The notes below the pieces were generated by a model. The model saw only the letters and a list, made by a program, of their open reading frames with translations, had not been told where the DNA came from and did not search any database. Of a stretch of 64,000 nt of DNA, positions 16,847-24,600 are shown piece after piece. Source of the stretch: CAZSDU01 sp963662525 (GTDB lineage Bacteria > Bacteroidota > Bacteroidia > Bacteroidales > FEN-979); the NCBI GenBank assembly GCA_963662525.1, contig OY759717.1, forward strand, positions 1,860,001 through 1,924,000, in the 5' to 3' direction. Within the stretch, counting starts at the first letter, position 1. Each line of letters opens with the position of its first letter. The position numbers and the translations under genes were made by a program.

Positions 16847-18982
16847 ATGAAGGTATTCCAAACCAACGAAATCCGCAACATTGCCCTGATCGGCGGTGCA
16901 AAATCAGGAAAAACCACCCTTGCTGAAGCGATGCTGTTTGAAGGCGGTATAATCAGCAGAAGAGGATCCGTAGAAGATAAAAACAGCGTGTCAGACTATC
17001 GTCCGATTGAACTGGAGCGTCAGAACTCGGTATCTGCTTCCATCCTATATACCCTTTGCGACAATAAGAAAATAAACATCATTGACACACCGGGATTCGA
17101 TGATTTTTGCGGCGAGGTGATTTCCGCCTTGCGTGTGGCAGATACTGCACTGATGGTTGTGAATGGTCAGAACGGCGTTGAAGTCGGAACCGAAATTACC
17201 TGGAGGCATACCAACAGAATGAATATTCCCGTGGTTTTCGTGGTGAACCATCTTGACCAGGAGCATGCCAATTTCGATGAAACACTTCGCCAGATGAAAG
17301 CACAGTTTGGTAAGAACATCACCCTGATGCAATACCCGGTTAATGCCGGTTCAGGATTTAATACCCTCATCGACCTGCTGAAAATGAAGCAGTATAAATT
17401 CACTTCCGGCGGAGGGAAACCTGAAATTTCTGAAATTCCTGACAGCGAAAAGGGAAAAGCAGAAGAGATGCATGCCGCCCTGGTGGAAGAGCTGGCATCC
17501 AAGGATGAATCCCTGATGGAAGTTTTCTTTGATAAGGGAACCCTTTCGGAAGAACAGATGCAGCAGGCGCTGAAGGCCGGTTTGATCAACCGTACGATTT
17601 TTCCCGTGATGTGTACCTGTGCCAAACAGGATATGGGTGTGGGCCGTTTACTGGAGTTCATCGCCGGCAGCGTTCCTGCTCCCAATGAAATGCCCGGTGT
17701 TAAAACCAAAGAAGGAAAGCAATTAAAATGCAATGTTTCAGATCCCACATCTGCCTTCATCTTTAAAACTTCCATAGAGCAACACCTGGGTGAGATTTCT
17801 TATTTCAAGGTTTTTGCCGGCGAGATCACGGAAGCCATGGATATGATCAATCCTGCCCGACAGTCGAAAGAACGCTTGTCGCAGTTATTCGTGGTCAATG
17901 GCAAGAACAGGGAAAAGGTTGAAAAAATGGTTGCCGGAGATATCGGCGCCACCATTAAGCTGAAGAACTGCTATACCAACAATACCCTGAATTCGCAAAA
18001 GAATCCCGACGATGTCATCGAACCGACTACATACCCTGATCCCAAATTCAGAACTGCGGTAAAAGCAAAAAATACTGCCGATGATGAAAAGATCGCAAGT
18101 ATCCTTTATGAACTGGCCAAAATGGATCCGACGCTGATCATGGGCTTTTCCCGCGAACTGAAGCAGATGATCCTCCAGGGACAGGGAGAATTGCATCTGA
18201 ACCTGGCCAAATGGCATGTGGAAACCCTCGAAAAAATTCCCATTGAGTTTTATGCCCCGCGTATTCCTTACCGTGAGACCATTACCAAGGCGGCAAAATC
18301 GATGTACCGCCACAAGAAGCAATCGGGTGGTTCAGGCCAGTTTGGTGAAGTTCATATGATGATACAGCCTTACAGGGAAGGGATGACGGAACAAAACGAA
18401 TTTCCTATCCGCGGAAGGGATGTGATTGACCTGGATTGGGGTGGAAAACTCCAGATGAACAATTGTATTGTCGGCGGCGCCATTGATGCCCGTTTTATGC
18501 CGGCCATCCTGAAAGGGGTCATGGAAAAGATGGAAGAAGGTCCTTTAACCGGTTCTTATGCCCGTGATATCGTCTTCAACGTGTATGACGGGAAGATGCA
18601 CCCGGTGGATTCCAACGAAATTTCCTTTAAGTTAGCCGGCCGTAACGCCTTCCGGGAAGCCTTTAAAAATGCCGGTCCCAAGATCCTGGAACCGATCTAT
18701 GATGTGGAAGTCATTGTTCCTGAAGAAAAAATGGGTGAAGTCATGACCGATCTCCAGGGCCGCCGTGCCGTCATCATGGGGATGGACAGCGAAGGGAACT
18801 ACCAGAAGATCCTGGCCAAGGTTCCCCTGGCAGAGCTCAACCGTTATTCCACTGCCCTGAGTTCAATTACCAGTGGCCGTGCCACCTATAACATGAAATT
18901 TGCCGAATACACCCAGGTACCGGGTGATATCCAGGACAAATTACTCAAGGCATACGAAGATCAGGAGAAGGACGAAGAATAG
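16847..18982 (+). CDS. fusA2: Divergent elongation factor G paralogue (EF-G2 type)
   Basis: 711 aa from the ATG at 16847 (a TTG at 16838 is in frame). Full EF-G layout, but the GTPase domain departs from the canonical protein at 1433: P-loop GGAKSGKT (16-23) is intact, the switch I RGITI is replaced by RQNSVSAS (58-65), the DTPGHVDF His is Phe84 (DTPGFDDF), and NKMD is NHLD (134-137). Domains III-V are well conserved (MYRHKKQSGGSGQFGEVHM; MHPVDSNEISFKLAGRNAF). An EF-G2 of Bacteroides thetaiotaomicron has been reported to support translocation without GTP hydrolysis; the same substitutions would fit that here. The downstream exporter starts 5 bp later and may be co-transcribed. Confidence 0.88.
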   Translation: MKVFQTNEIRNIALIGGAKSGKTTLAEAMLFEGGIISRRGSVEDKNSVSDYRPIELERQNSVSASILYTLCDNKKINIIDTPGFDDFCGEVISALRVADTALMVVNGQNGVEVGTEITWRHTNRMNIPVVFVVNHLDQEHANFDETLRQMKAQFGKNITLMQYPVNAGSGFNTLIDLLKMKQYKFTSGGGKPEISEIPDSEKGKAEEMHAALVEELASKDESLMEVFFDKGTLSEEQMQQALKAGLINRTIFPVMCTCAKQDMGVGRLLEFIAGSVPAPNEMPGVKTKEGKQLKCNVSDPTSAFIFKTSIEQHLGEISYFKVFAGEITEAMDMINPARQSKERLSQLFVVNGKNREKVEKMVAGDIGATIKLKNCYTNNTLNSQKNPDDVIEPTTYPDPKFRTAVKAKNTADDEKIASILYELAKMDPTLIMGFSRELKQMILQGQGELHLNLAKWHVETLEKIPIEFYAPRIPYRETITKAAKSMYRHKKQSGGSGQFGEVHMMIQPYREGMTEQNEFPIRGRDVIDLDWGGKLQMNNCIVGGAIDARFMPAILKGVMEKMEEGPLTGSYARDIVFNVYDGKMHPVDSNEISFKLAGRNAFREAFKNAGPKILEPIYDVEVIVPEEKMGEVMTDLQGRRAVIMGMDSEGNYQKILAKVPLAELNRYSTALSSITSGRATYNMKFAEYTQVPGDIQDKLLKAYEDQEKDEE

Positions 18983-18987
18983 GCTTA

Positions 18988-20250
18988 ATGTCAGCCGGCG
19001 ATACTTCCCAGGACAAACATGATGCTTATGCCGTATTAAAGGTAGGCGATTTCCGCCTGTTCCTGACATTCCGTTTTTTTACGACCATTGCCTTTCAGAT
19101 GCAGGGCCTCATTGTAGGCTGGCAGATGTATGAGCTGACCAGAGACCCACTGGCCCTTGGTTTGATTGGTCTGGCAGAGGCTTTGCCGAACATTGCCACT
19201 GCCCTTTACGCGGGTCATGCGGCTGACCGGTACAATCGCAAACGCATCATTATCTGGTTTACCCTGTTATTTCTGATCGGAACTACCCTGCTTTTTCTGT
19301 TTTCCATTAAATCGCTGGGAATCATTGCTGCCTTCGGGGTTTTTCCGATTTACCTTGTCGTGATGATTTCCGGGATTTCACGAGCCTTTCTCTATCCATC
19401 GATCATTGCTCTGATGTCGCAACTCATCCCCAGGTTTCTGTATACCAATGCATCGACCTGGAACTCCACCATGTGGCATGTGGCTGCGATCACCGGACCG
19501 GCTTTGGGAGGTATGATTTACGGTTTCTTCGGGGTTCGCATTGCCTATCTCAGCGTTCTCTTCTTTTTAATGCTTGCCCTCACTTTGCTTATTTTCGTGA
19601 AAAACCGCCCGCTCCCTCAGTTCGAGGCCGGAGAAACCCTGATGCATCGTTTGTCGTCGGGATTGAAGTTTGTATTTAAAAACCAGATCCTGCTGGGGGC
19701 CATGTCCCTCGATATGTTTGCTGTTCTTTTCGGCGGTGCAGTCGCCATGCTGCCGGTATTTGCCGCAGAAGTACTGATGGTGGGTCCGCAGGGACTTGGT
19801 TTCCTTCGGGCTGCCCCCATGGCAGGGGCAGTGATGATGTCGCTGATCATGGCTCATCGTCCGCCCATGGTCCATGCCGGGAGATACATGATGATCGGGG
19901 TGGCGGGATTCGGATTGAGCATCATCTGTTTTGCCCTCTCACATAATTTTTATCTTTCTCTTCTACTCCTTATGTTCAGCGGCATGTTCGACAACATCAG
20001 CGTGATCATCCGGGCAACGGCCATGCAACTGATCACTCCGGATGAGATGCGTGGCCGCGTTGCTTCGGTCAACGCGATTTTCATCGGTTCATCGAATGAA
20101 ATCGGCTCCTTTGAATCCGGCCTTGCAGCCAAACTCATGGGACTCATCCCCTCCGTGATCTTTGGCGGCATCATGACCCTGGGGATCGTTGGGTTTACGG
20201 CGAAGTTTGCACCCAGGCTGAGAAAGCTCAATTTGAGGGCGATAGGATAG
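18988..20250 (+). CDS. MFS transporter, EntS/MFS_3-like exporter
   Basis: 420 aa with about 12 hydrophobic segments. The motif between helices 2 and 3, GHAADRYNRKRI, matches the MFS loop signature (G-x-x-x-D-R-x-x-R-K-R). A second conserved loop, TPDEMRGRVASVNAIF, is typical of the enterobactin-exporter-like MFS_3 family. Inner-membrane efflux by proton antiport is the likely role; the substrate is unknown. It begins 5 bp after the EF-G paralogue. Its stop is 5 bp before the left inverted repeat of the four-helix-bundle cassette. Confidence 0.88.
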   Translation: MSAGDTSQDKHDAYAVLKVGDFRLFLTFRFFTTIAFQMQGLIVGWQMYELTRDPLALGLIGLAEALPNIATALYAGHAADRYNRKRIIIWFTLLFLIGTTLLFLFSIKSLGIIAAFGVFPIYLVVMISGISRAFLYPSIIALMSQLIPRFLYTNASTWNSTMWHVAAITGPALGGMIYGFFGVRIAYLSVLFFLMLALTLLIFVKNRPLPQFEAGETLMHRLSSGLKFVFKNQILLGAMSLDMFAVLFGGAVAMLPVFAAEVLMVGPQGLGFLRAAPMAGAVMMSLIMAHRPPMVHAGRYMMIGVAGFGLSIICFALSHNFYLSLLLLMFSGMFDNISVIIRATAMQLITPDEMRGRVASVNAIFIGSSNEIGSFESGLAAKLMGLIPSVIFGGIMTLGIVGFTAKFAPRLRKLNLRAIG

Positions 20251-20255
20251 TTTTC

Positions 20256-20295
20256 TGAATGCAAACAATGCAGGAATGCAAACAATGCAAGAATA
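20256..20295. repeat. Left 40-bp inverted repeat of the four-helix-bundle cassette
   Basis: Two direct GAATGCAAACAATGCAG/A units of 17 bp plus GAATA. The 40 bp match the reverse complement of 20751-20790 at 37 of 40 positions. Confidence 0.8.
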
Positions 20296-20366
20296 CAGAA
20301 ATACAAAAAATGTTTTCAACAATAGTTTCACTTCTTCCCTTTTTTCCGATAAAGCGGTAAAAGGTT

Positions 20367-20726
20367 ATGAAAGAAAATATGATTAAAGATAAAAGTTTTG
20401 AATTGGCGAAAGAAACTGTTTTTATTTACCAATATCTGACAAGAGAAAAACGAGAATTTGTCCTATCAAAACAGGTTTTAAGATCTGGCACTTCAGTCGG
20501 GGCGAATATTTCTGAAGGAGTAGCCGGACAATCAAAAAAGGAATTCTGCAACCGCTTATCCATTGCATATAAGGAATCTCGTGAAACAGAATTTTGGCTC
20601 AAGCTGCTATGTTCAACGGGTTACCTTACTCAAGATAAAGCTGCTGTTGCAATACAAAAATGTGATGAAGTAATCCGGATATTATACACAATTTTAAAAA
20701 CAGCCTCACGACCTCAGAAATCCTAA
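20367..20726 (+). CDS. Four-helix-bundle protein (23S rRNA intervening-sequence/S23 family)
   Basis: 119 aa, the usual length of the family. The diagnostic segment LRSGTSVGANISEGVAGQSKKEFCNRLSIAYK-like (residues 38-69; SVGANISEG at the core) and the acidic/aromatic helix ESRETEFWLKLL are present. Family members were first found encoded in intervening sequences of 23S rRNA and are widely scattered in Bacteroidota genomes; their biochemical role is not established. Here no rRNA flanks it. Instead the ORF sits inside 40-bp inverted repeats (20256-20295, 20751-20790), and each repeat abuts the 3' end of a neighbouring gene. The gene reads as a small mobile or selfish cassette. Confidence 0.88.
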   Translation: MKENMIKDKSFELAKETVFIYQYLTREKREFVLSKQVLRSGTSVGANISEGVAGQSKKEFCNRLSIAYKESRETEFWLKLLCSTGYLTQDKAAVAIQKCDEVIRILYTILKTASRPQKS

Positions 20727-20750
20727 TCCCCGAACCACAAGTATTTTAAT

Positions 20751-20790
20751 TATTCCTGCATTGTCTGCATTCCTGCATTGCTTGCATTCA
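20751..20790. repeat. Right 40-bp inverted repeat of the four-helix-bundle cassette
   Basis: Reverse complement of the left arm at 37 of 40 positions. Its outermost three bases supply the TGA stop codon of the alcohol dehydrogenase gene on the minus strand. Confidence 0.8.
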
Positions 20791-21930
20791 ATTAAAAAGT
20801 TCAATCAATATCCGGTAGTCAGGCTCTTTCATCCTCATATTGGCTCCGGAGACTTTATTGTGTATCATGGCTTTGAGGATGGGTTGACTGAGATTACCGG
20901 GGATTTGAAGGTCAGAAAGGCGGGTAGGGCAATCAATGGAGCGGAAGAAGGCTTCGATGCGGTTGATGGACTGATCAGCAGTGAGTGTTTCATCAAAAAG
21001 TGCTGATCCGAGCTGTGAAATGCGGGGAGCGAGCTGGTTTTTATAGTGCCGCATCCAGGCCGGATAGACGATGGTGAGTGAAGCGCCATGGGGAACATCG
21101 TAGAGCAGGGAAAGGATATGTCCGGCGCTGTGCACGCCCCAGTCGCCGGAAGCCCGGCCCTGCATGGTCAGTCCGTTGAGTGCCGAGGTAGCGGCGTACA
21201 TGATCCTGGCCCGGAGATCATAATTGCTCAGGTCGTCAAGAAGCGGGGGGCCATATTGCATGGCTTCCTTCACGATCGAAATGATAAACCGGTCGCTGAG
21301 CGAGGCTTCTCCGATCCCGAACCAGGCTTCAAAACAATGGGCTATCAGGTCGGCAATGCCAAAGGCAGTATAATTTCGGGGAACAGAGAAGGTAAGCTGA
21401 GGATCTAAGAATGAATGTTTCGGGAAGGTAAGCGGGGAGCCATAGGCTGATTTTTGCTGTGTTTCCGGGTTGGAGACTACGGCAAAAGGATTCATCTCCG
21501 AACCGGTGGCAGCCAGGGTCAGGATGGCAAACAGGGGGAGGGCTGATTGTGCTTTCGCTTTACCCGTAAAGAAGTCCCATCCGCTATGTTGGACGGGAAT
21601 GGTAATGGAAATGATCTTTCCGGAATCAATGACGCTACCGCCACCGACAGCCAGAACAAGATCCACCTTATATTTTCTACCCACCTCCGCAGCTTTATCC
21701 ACATCTTCAATCACCGGGTTGGATTTTATCCCGGAATATTCATAAACCTCCAGTCCCGACTTTTTCAATAGGGTCATCAGCTGATCGTACAAGCCTGATT
21801 TTTTAATGGAACCTTTACCATAAACCAGTAAGACCTTTCTGCCGGTTTCCAGTAATACTGGTCCCAGGGAATTCAGAGCGTTATTCCCGAAATGAAGGGA
21901 AGTCGGATTATAAATATTAAAATTTTCCAT
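20788..21930 (-). CDS. Iron-containing alcohol dehydrogenase (butanol dehydrogenase/YqhD-like)
   Basis: 380 aa. The N-terminal Rossmann half has VYGKGSIKKSGLYDQL and the dinucleotide-binding GGGSVIDSGK. The C-terminal helical half carries the metal-ligand pattern D-x-x-x-H (DLIAHCFEAWF) and the paired His of HSAGH...VPHGASL, typical of group III ADHs. Cytosolic NAD(P)H-dependent aldehyde/alcohol interconversion is expected; the substrate is unknown. Last gene of a minus-strand operon, 6 bp after a lipoprotein gene. Its stop codon belongs to the right arm of the four-helix-bundle cassette, so its native 3' end may have been trimmed. Confidence 0.9.
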   Translation of the reverse strand: MENFNIYNPTSLHFGNNALNSLGPVLLETGRKVLLVYGKGSIKKSGLYDQLMTLLKKSGLEVYEYSGIKSNPVIEDVDKAAEVGRKYKVDLVLAVGGGSVIDSGKIISITIPVQHSGWDFFTGKAKAQSALPLFAILTLAATGSEMNPFAVVSNPETQQKSAYGSPLTFPKHSFLDPQLTFSVPRNYTAFGIADLIAHCFEAWFGIGEASLSDRFIISIVKEAMQYGPPLLDDLSNYDLRARIMYAATSALNGLTMQGRASGDWGVHSAGHILSLLYDVPHGASLTIVYPAWMRHYKNQLAPRISQLGSALFDETLTADQSINRIEAFFRSIDCPTRLSDLQIPGNLSQPILKAMIHNKVSGANMRMKEPDYRILIELFN

Positions 21931-21936
21931 CAGGGA

Positions 21937-22380
21937 CTATGGCCGGGAGATGGTAAAAGGATAAGTTGTACGCAGGCTATCTCCCAGGGAATAATATTGG
22001 AAATTACCGGTCAGGACCATGCTGGTCGGATTAAAAGTCCCCCCGATATGCGTGGGACCATCGGGTCCGCCGGCTTCCAGGATTATATCAAAGGCGTTGT
22101 TTTCAATAGGCGCCAGTCCTGAGCTGTTGCTGGCCGAATAGCGGATCAGTCCGGTCAGGCTTTTTACCTTGGCAACAGTAGAAGTGACATACAGGGTACT
22201 GCCGATTTTATCAACATAAAAATAAATGGAATCATGGTTTTCGCTTTTTACCCAGGCTCCCATCAGTTGCATGTTTTCGGGGTCCTTATTTTTCTTGCAG
22301 GAAAAAGCGGCCATTAGCAGACTGCTGCAGAAAAGAACTAAAATCAGGTTTTTACCTGAAAAAATTGACATACGTTTCAT
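21937..22380 (-). CDS. Small lipoprotein, unknown function
   Basis: 147 aa. The signal sequence ends in a lipobox (MAAFSC, Cys28). The mature part is a beta-rich domain beginning LMGAWVKSENHDSIYFYVDK, with a lipocalin/YceI-like feel and a G-T-F-N-P-T-S-M-V-L-T-G-N-F strand pair also present in the upstream neighbour (HFDLNTMILKGKF), so the two are probably distant paralogues. It starts 1 bp after the upstream stop. Confidence 0.75.
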   Translation of the reverse strand: MKRMSIFSGKNLILVLFCSSLLMAAFSCKKNKDPENMQLMGAWVKSENHDSIYFYVDKIGSTLYVTSTVAKVKSLTGLIRYSASNSSGLAPIENNAFDIILEAGGPDGPTHIGGTFNPTSMVLTGNFQYYSLGDSLRTTYPFTISRP

Positions 22381-22381
22381 A

Positions 22382-22852
22382 TTAATTGGTTTTGGTGGCT
22401 GTATAGGTTCCGGTGATTTTAACAGTTGAAGTTCCTTGTTGAGTCGGGAAAGCAGTAGTAAATTTTCCTTTTAGGATCATGGTGTTCAAATCGAAATGCC
22501 CGTAAAGATAATCAGATTCCGAGTAGCCTCCGTAAGGACGAAAAATAAAGCTCGTATCCGTCACAGCCGCCACTGCGGTTGAGGCGCTTAAATCATAATT
22601 CATGGTTGAGCCCCCGGCGACAACATCATTCACAACGCTGTATGTATAGGTTCCAACATATAGGACCCCGTTGAAATTGATAATTCCAACTTTAATCGGT
22701 TTACCCTGGGAAGTAACGCCTTCCCATTTCCCGAGGAGCTGGGGGAAGTCGGGATCAGGAATGATGACCTCATCATTATTATTACAGGAAAAGAAGAAGA
22801 AAGAGAACAAACCGGCAAATAGAATAAGCAGGGAAAAGGAGCTTTTTTTCAT
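22382..22852 (-). CDS. Small lipoprotein, unknown function, paralogue of the next gene
   Basis: 156 aa from the ATG at 22852; an ATG at 22861 is also in frame but would lie only a few bases from the predicted transcription start. The lipobox FFFSC precedes an acidic stretch (NNNDEVIIPDPD) and a beta-rich domain (LLGKWEGVTSQGKPIKVGI). First gene of the operon leading to the alcohol dehydrogenase. A link between these lipoproteins and the enzyme is not evident. Confidence 0.75.
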   Translation of the reverse strand: MKKSSFSLLILFAGLFSFFFFSCNNNDEVIIPDPDFPQLLGKWEGVTSQGKPIKVGIINFNGVLYVGTYTYSVVNDVVAGGSTMNYDLSASTAVAAVTDTSFIFRPYGGYSESDYLYGHFDLNTMILKGKFTTAFPTQQGTSTVKITGTYTATKTN

Positions 22853-22874
22853 GATGAACATTGCATTGATGCTT

Positions 22875-22882
22875 CAAAGGTA
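22875..22882 (-). promoter_or_regulatory. -7 box for the lipoprotein-ADH operon
   Basis: TACCTTTG on the minus strand, 22 nt from the ATG at 22852 and 13 nt from the alternative ATG at 22861. Confidence 0.5.
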
Positions 22883-22924
22883 GTGCTTATTTGCTTTTGA
22901 AAGATTTCACCTTGTTTTTTTTTA

Positions 22925-22932
22925 TAATTTTG
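22925..22932 (+). promoter_or_regulatory. -7 box for the kbl-acpS-acsA cluster
   Basis: TAATTTTG on the plus strand, 31 nt upstream of the ATG at 22964, divergent from the lipoprotein operon. Confidence 0.5.
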
Positions 22933-22963
22933 ATCCGGTTTATCATTCAAACAGAAGGTTAAC

Positions 22964-24160
22964 ATGTACGGAAAACTCCAGCAATATCTGCAGAAACAAC
23001 TTGTAAACATTCATGATGACGGTCTTTTTAAAACGGAAAGGATAATCACTACACCCCAGGGGGTCGAAATTCAAACCAATGGAAAGAAGGTTTTAAATTT
23101 TTGTGCCAACAATTATCTGGGACTGTGTTCTGAACCCAGGGTTATGGCAGCTTGTAATTATACCTTTTTCAAATATGGATATGGCATGGCTTCCGTGCGT
23201 TTCATCTGCGGAACCCAGCAGGTTCATAAAGATCTTGAACAGAAGATCAGTGAGTTTCTGGGCATGGAAGACACCATCCTGTACTCTTCGGCATTTGATG
23301 CCAACGGAGGGGTTTTTGAGCCTCTTCTTGGCGAAAAGGATGCGATCATATCCGATGAACTGAATCATGCCTCCATCATCGACGGTGTCAGGCTTTGCAA
23401 AGCACAGCGGTTCAGGTACAAGAACAACGATATGGAAGACCTGGAAGAAGTGCTTCAGGATGCCAGTGAAGCCAGGTTCAAGCTGATTGTCACCGACGGG
23501 GTTTTTTCCATGGATGGAATTATTGCCCAGGTCGATAAAATATGCGATCTGGCCGAAAAATATGATGCCCTGGTCATGGTTGATGATTCCCATGCCACGG
23601 GTGTCGTTGGAAAGACCGGGCGCGGGACCATGGAGTATTGCAATGCCCGGGGCCGGGTCGACATTATTTCCACTACTTTTGGTAAAGCTCTTGGCGGAGC
23701 TTCCGGAGGCTGTATATCGGCCCGGAAGGAGATCATTGAAATTCTGCGCCAGCGGTCGCGTCCTTATCTTTTCTCAAACTCACTGGCGCCGGCCATTGCA
23801 GGAGCAACCCTGGAGGTTATCAACCTGCTCTCGGAAACCACGGCACTGCATGATAAATTGTACGAAAACACCCAGCTTTTCAGAAAAGGGATGCAGGATG
23901 CAGGATTCAGGATCGTTCCGGGGGTTCACCCCATCGTTCCCGTATTGTTTGGTCATTTACCCAATGATGCAAAGTTGTCACAGGAATTCGCAAATGCCTT
24001 GCTTGAGGAAGGGATTTATGTCATCGGGTTTTATTATCCTGTCGTACCCAAAGGAAAATCCCGCATAAGGACACAGATTTCAGCGGCACACAGCAGGGAA
24101 CAGATAGAGTTTGCCATTGAAAAATTCACCAAAGTAGGTAAAAAACTGGGCGCCATTTGA
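22964..24160 (+). CDS. kbl: Glycine C-acetyltransferase (2-amino-3-ketobutyrate CoA ligase), copy 1
   Basis: 398 aa, the length of E. coli Kbl, and close to it throughout: NFCANNYLGL, ASVRFICGTQ, SDELNHASIIDG (His135), DDSHATG (His210) and the PLP lysine K241 in TTFGKALGGASGG. Alpha-oxoamine synthases of this type make or cleave 2-amino-3-ketobutyrate with glycine and acetyl-CoA. No threonine dehydrogenase (tdh), the usual partner in threonine degradation, is in the window. Its TGA overlaps the TTG start of acpS by four bases, coupling the two. Confidence 0.92.
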   Translation: MYGKLQQYLQKQLVNIHDDGLFKTERIITTPQGVEIQTNGKKVLNFCANNYLGLCSEPRVMAACNYTFFKYGYGMASVRFICGTQQVHKDLEQKISEFLGMEDTILYSSAFDANGGVFEPLLGEKDAIISDELNHASIIDGVRLCKAQRFRYKNNDMEDLEEVLQDASEARFKLIVTDGVFSMDGIIAQVDKICDLAEKYDALVMVDDSHATGVVGKTGRGTMEYCNARGRVDIISTTFGKALGGASGGCISARKEIIEILRQRSRPYLFSNSLAPAIAGATLEVINLLSETTALHDKLYENTQLFRKGMQDAGFRIVPGVHPIVPVLFGHLPNDAKLSQEFANALLEEGIYVIGFYYPVVPKGKSRIRTQISAAHSREQIEFAIEKFTKVGKKLGAI

Positions 24161-24546
24161 TTTACGGGACGGGTACAGATATTATCGAAATTGCACGCAT
24201 CGAAAAAGTCATGATGCGGGATATCGGGTTCCGGGATAAAATCTTTACCCCGCTCGAAATTGATTATTGCGAATCAAAAAAGAACAAATTTCAACATTAT
24301 GCCGCCCGATTTTCGGCCAAGGAGTCGTTCCTGAAGGCCATTGGTACCGGCTGGAGATTCGGGATCCGGTTCGCCGATATTGAAGTATTTCATGATGATC
24401 TCGGCCAGCCTCATATCAGGGTCTTCGGCAAAGCAAAAGAACTGGTCAATAACTTGGGGATTTCAAAAATTCATGTATCTTTATCGCATCTTAAAGAAAT
24501 AGCCACTGCCATTGTCATCCTCGAAATCGAAACTTCAAATGTCTGA
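24157..24546 (+). CDS. acpS: Holo-[acyl-carrier-protein] synthase
   Basis: 129 aa, normal AcpS length. Transfers 4'-phosphopantetheine from CoA to the conserved Ser of carrier proteins. Signature residues: D8 in GTDIIEI and E56 in RFSAKESFLKA, the Mg2+ ligands. It starts with TTG in the TTGA overlap with the kbl stop. No other start codon preserves the conserved N-terminus. Context: a carrier protein gene lies 1.9 kb downstream in the same cluster, its likely substrate, though AcpS usually serves the housekeeping ACP as well. Confidence 0.9.
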   Translation: MIYGTGTDIIEIARIEKVMMRDIGFRDKIFTPLEIDYCESKKNKFQHYAARFSAKESFLKAIGTGWRFGIRFADIEVFHDDLGQPHIRVFGKAKELVNNLGISKIHVSLSHLKEIATAIVILEIETSNV

Positions 24547-24555
24547 CCCTTTATT

Positions 24556-24590
24556 CGACTATTTCACCATTCGCCAATTCACTATTTTAA
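24556..24590 (+). repeat. Short repeat (CTATTTCACCATTCGCC-like)
   Basis: Degenerate CTATTTCACCATTCGCCAATTC units in the acpS-acsA gap, matching the better-preserved copy at 33119-33156. Confidence 0.45.
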
Positions 24591-24600
24591 TCATTAGCCT

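Noticed and set aside
20256..20790. True 23S rRNA intervening sequence
   Set aside because: No rRNA flanks the cassette; neighbours are an MFS gene and an alcohol dehydrogenase.
23487..24068. 193-residue plus-strand frame inside kbl
   Set aside because: Out-of-frame reading of a gene with unambiguous Kbl motifs.
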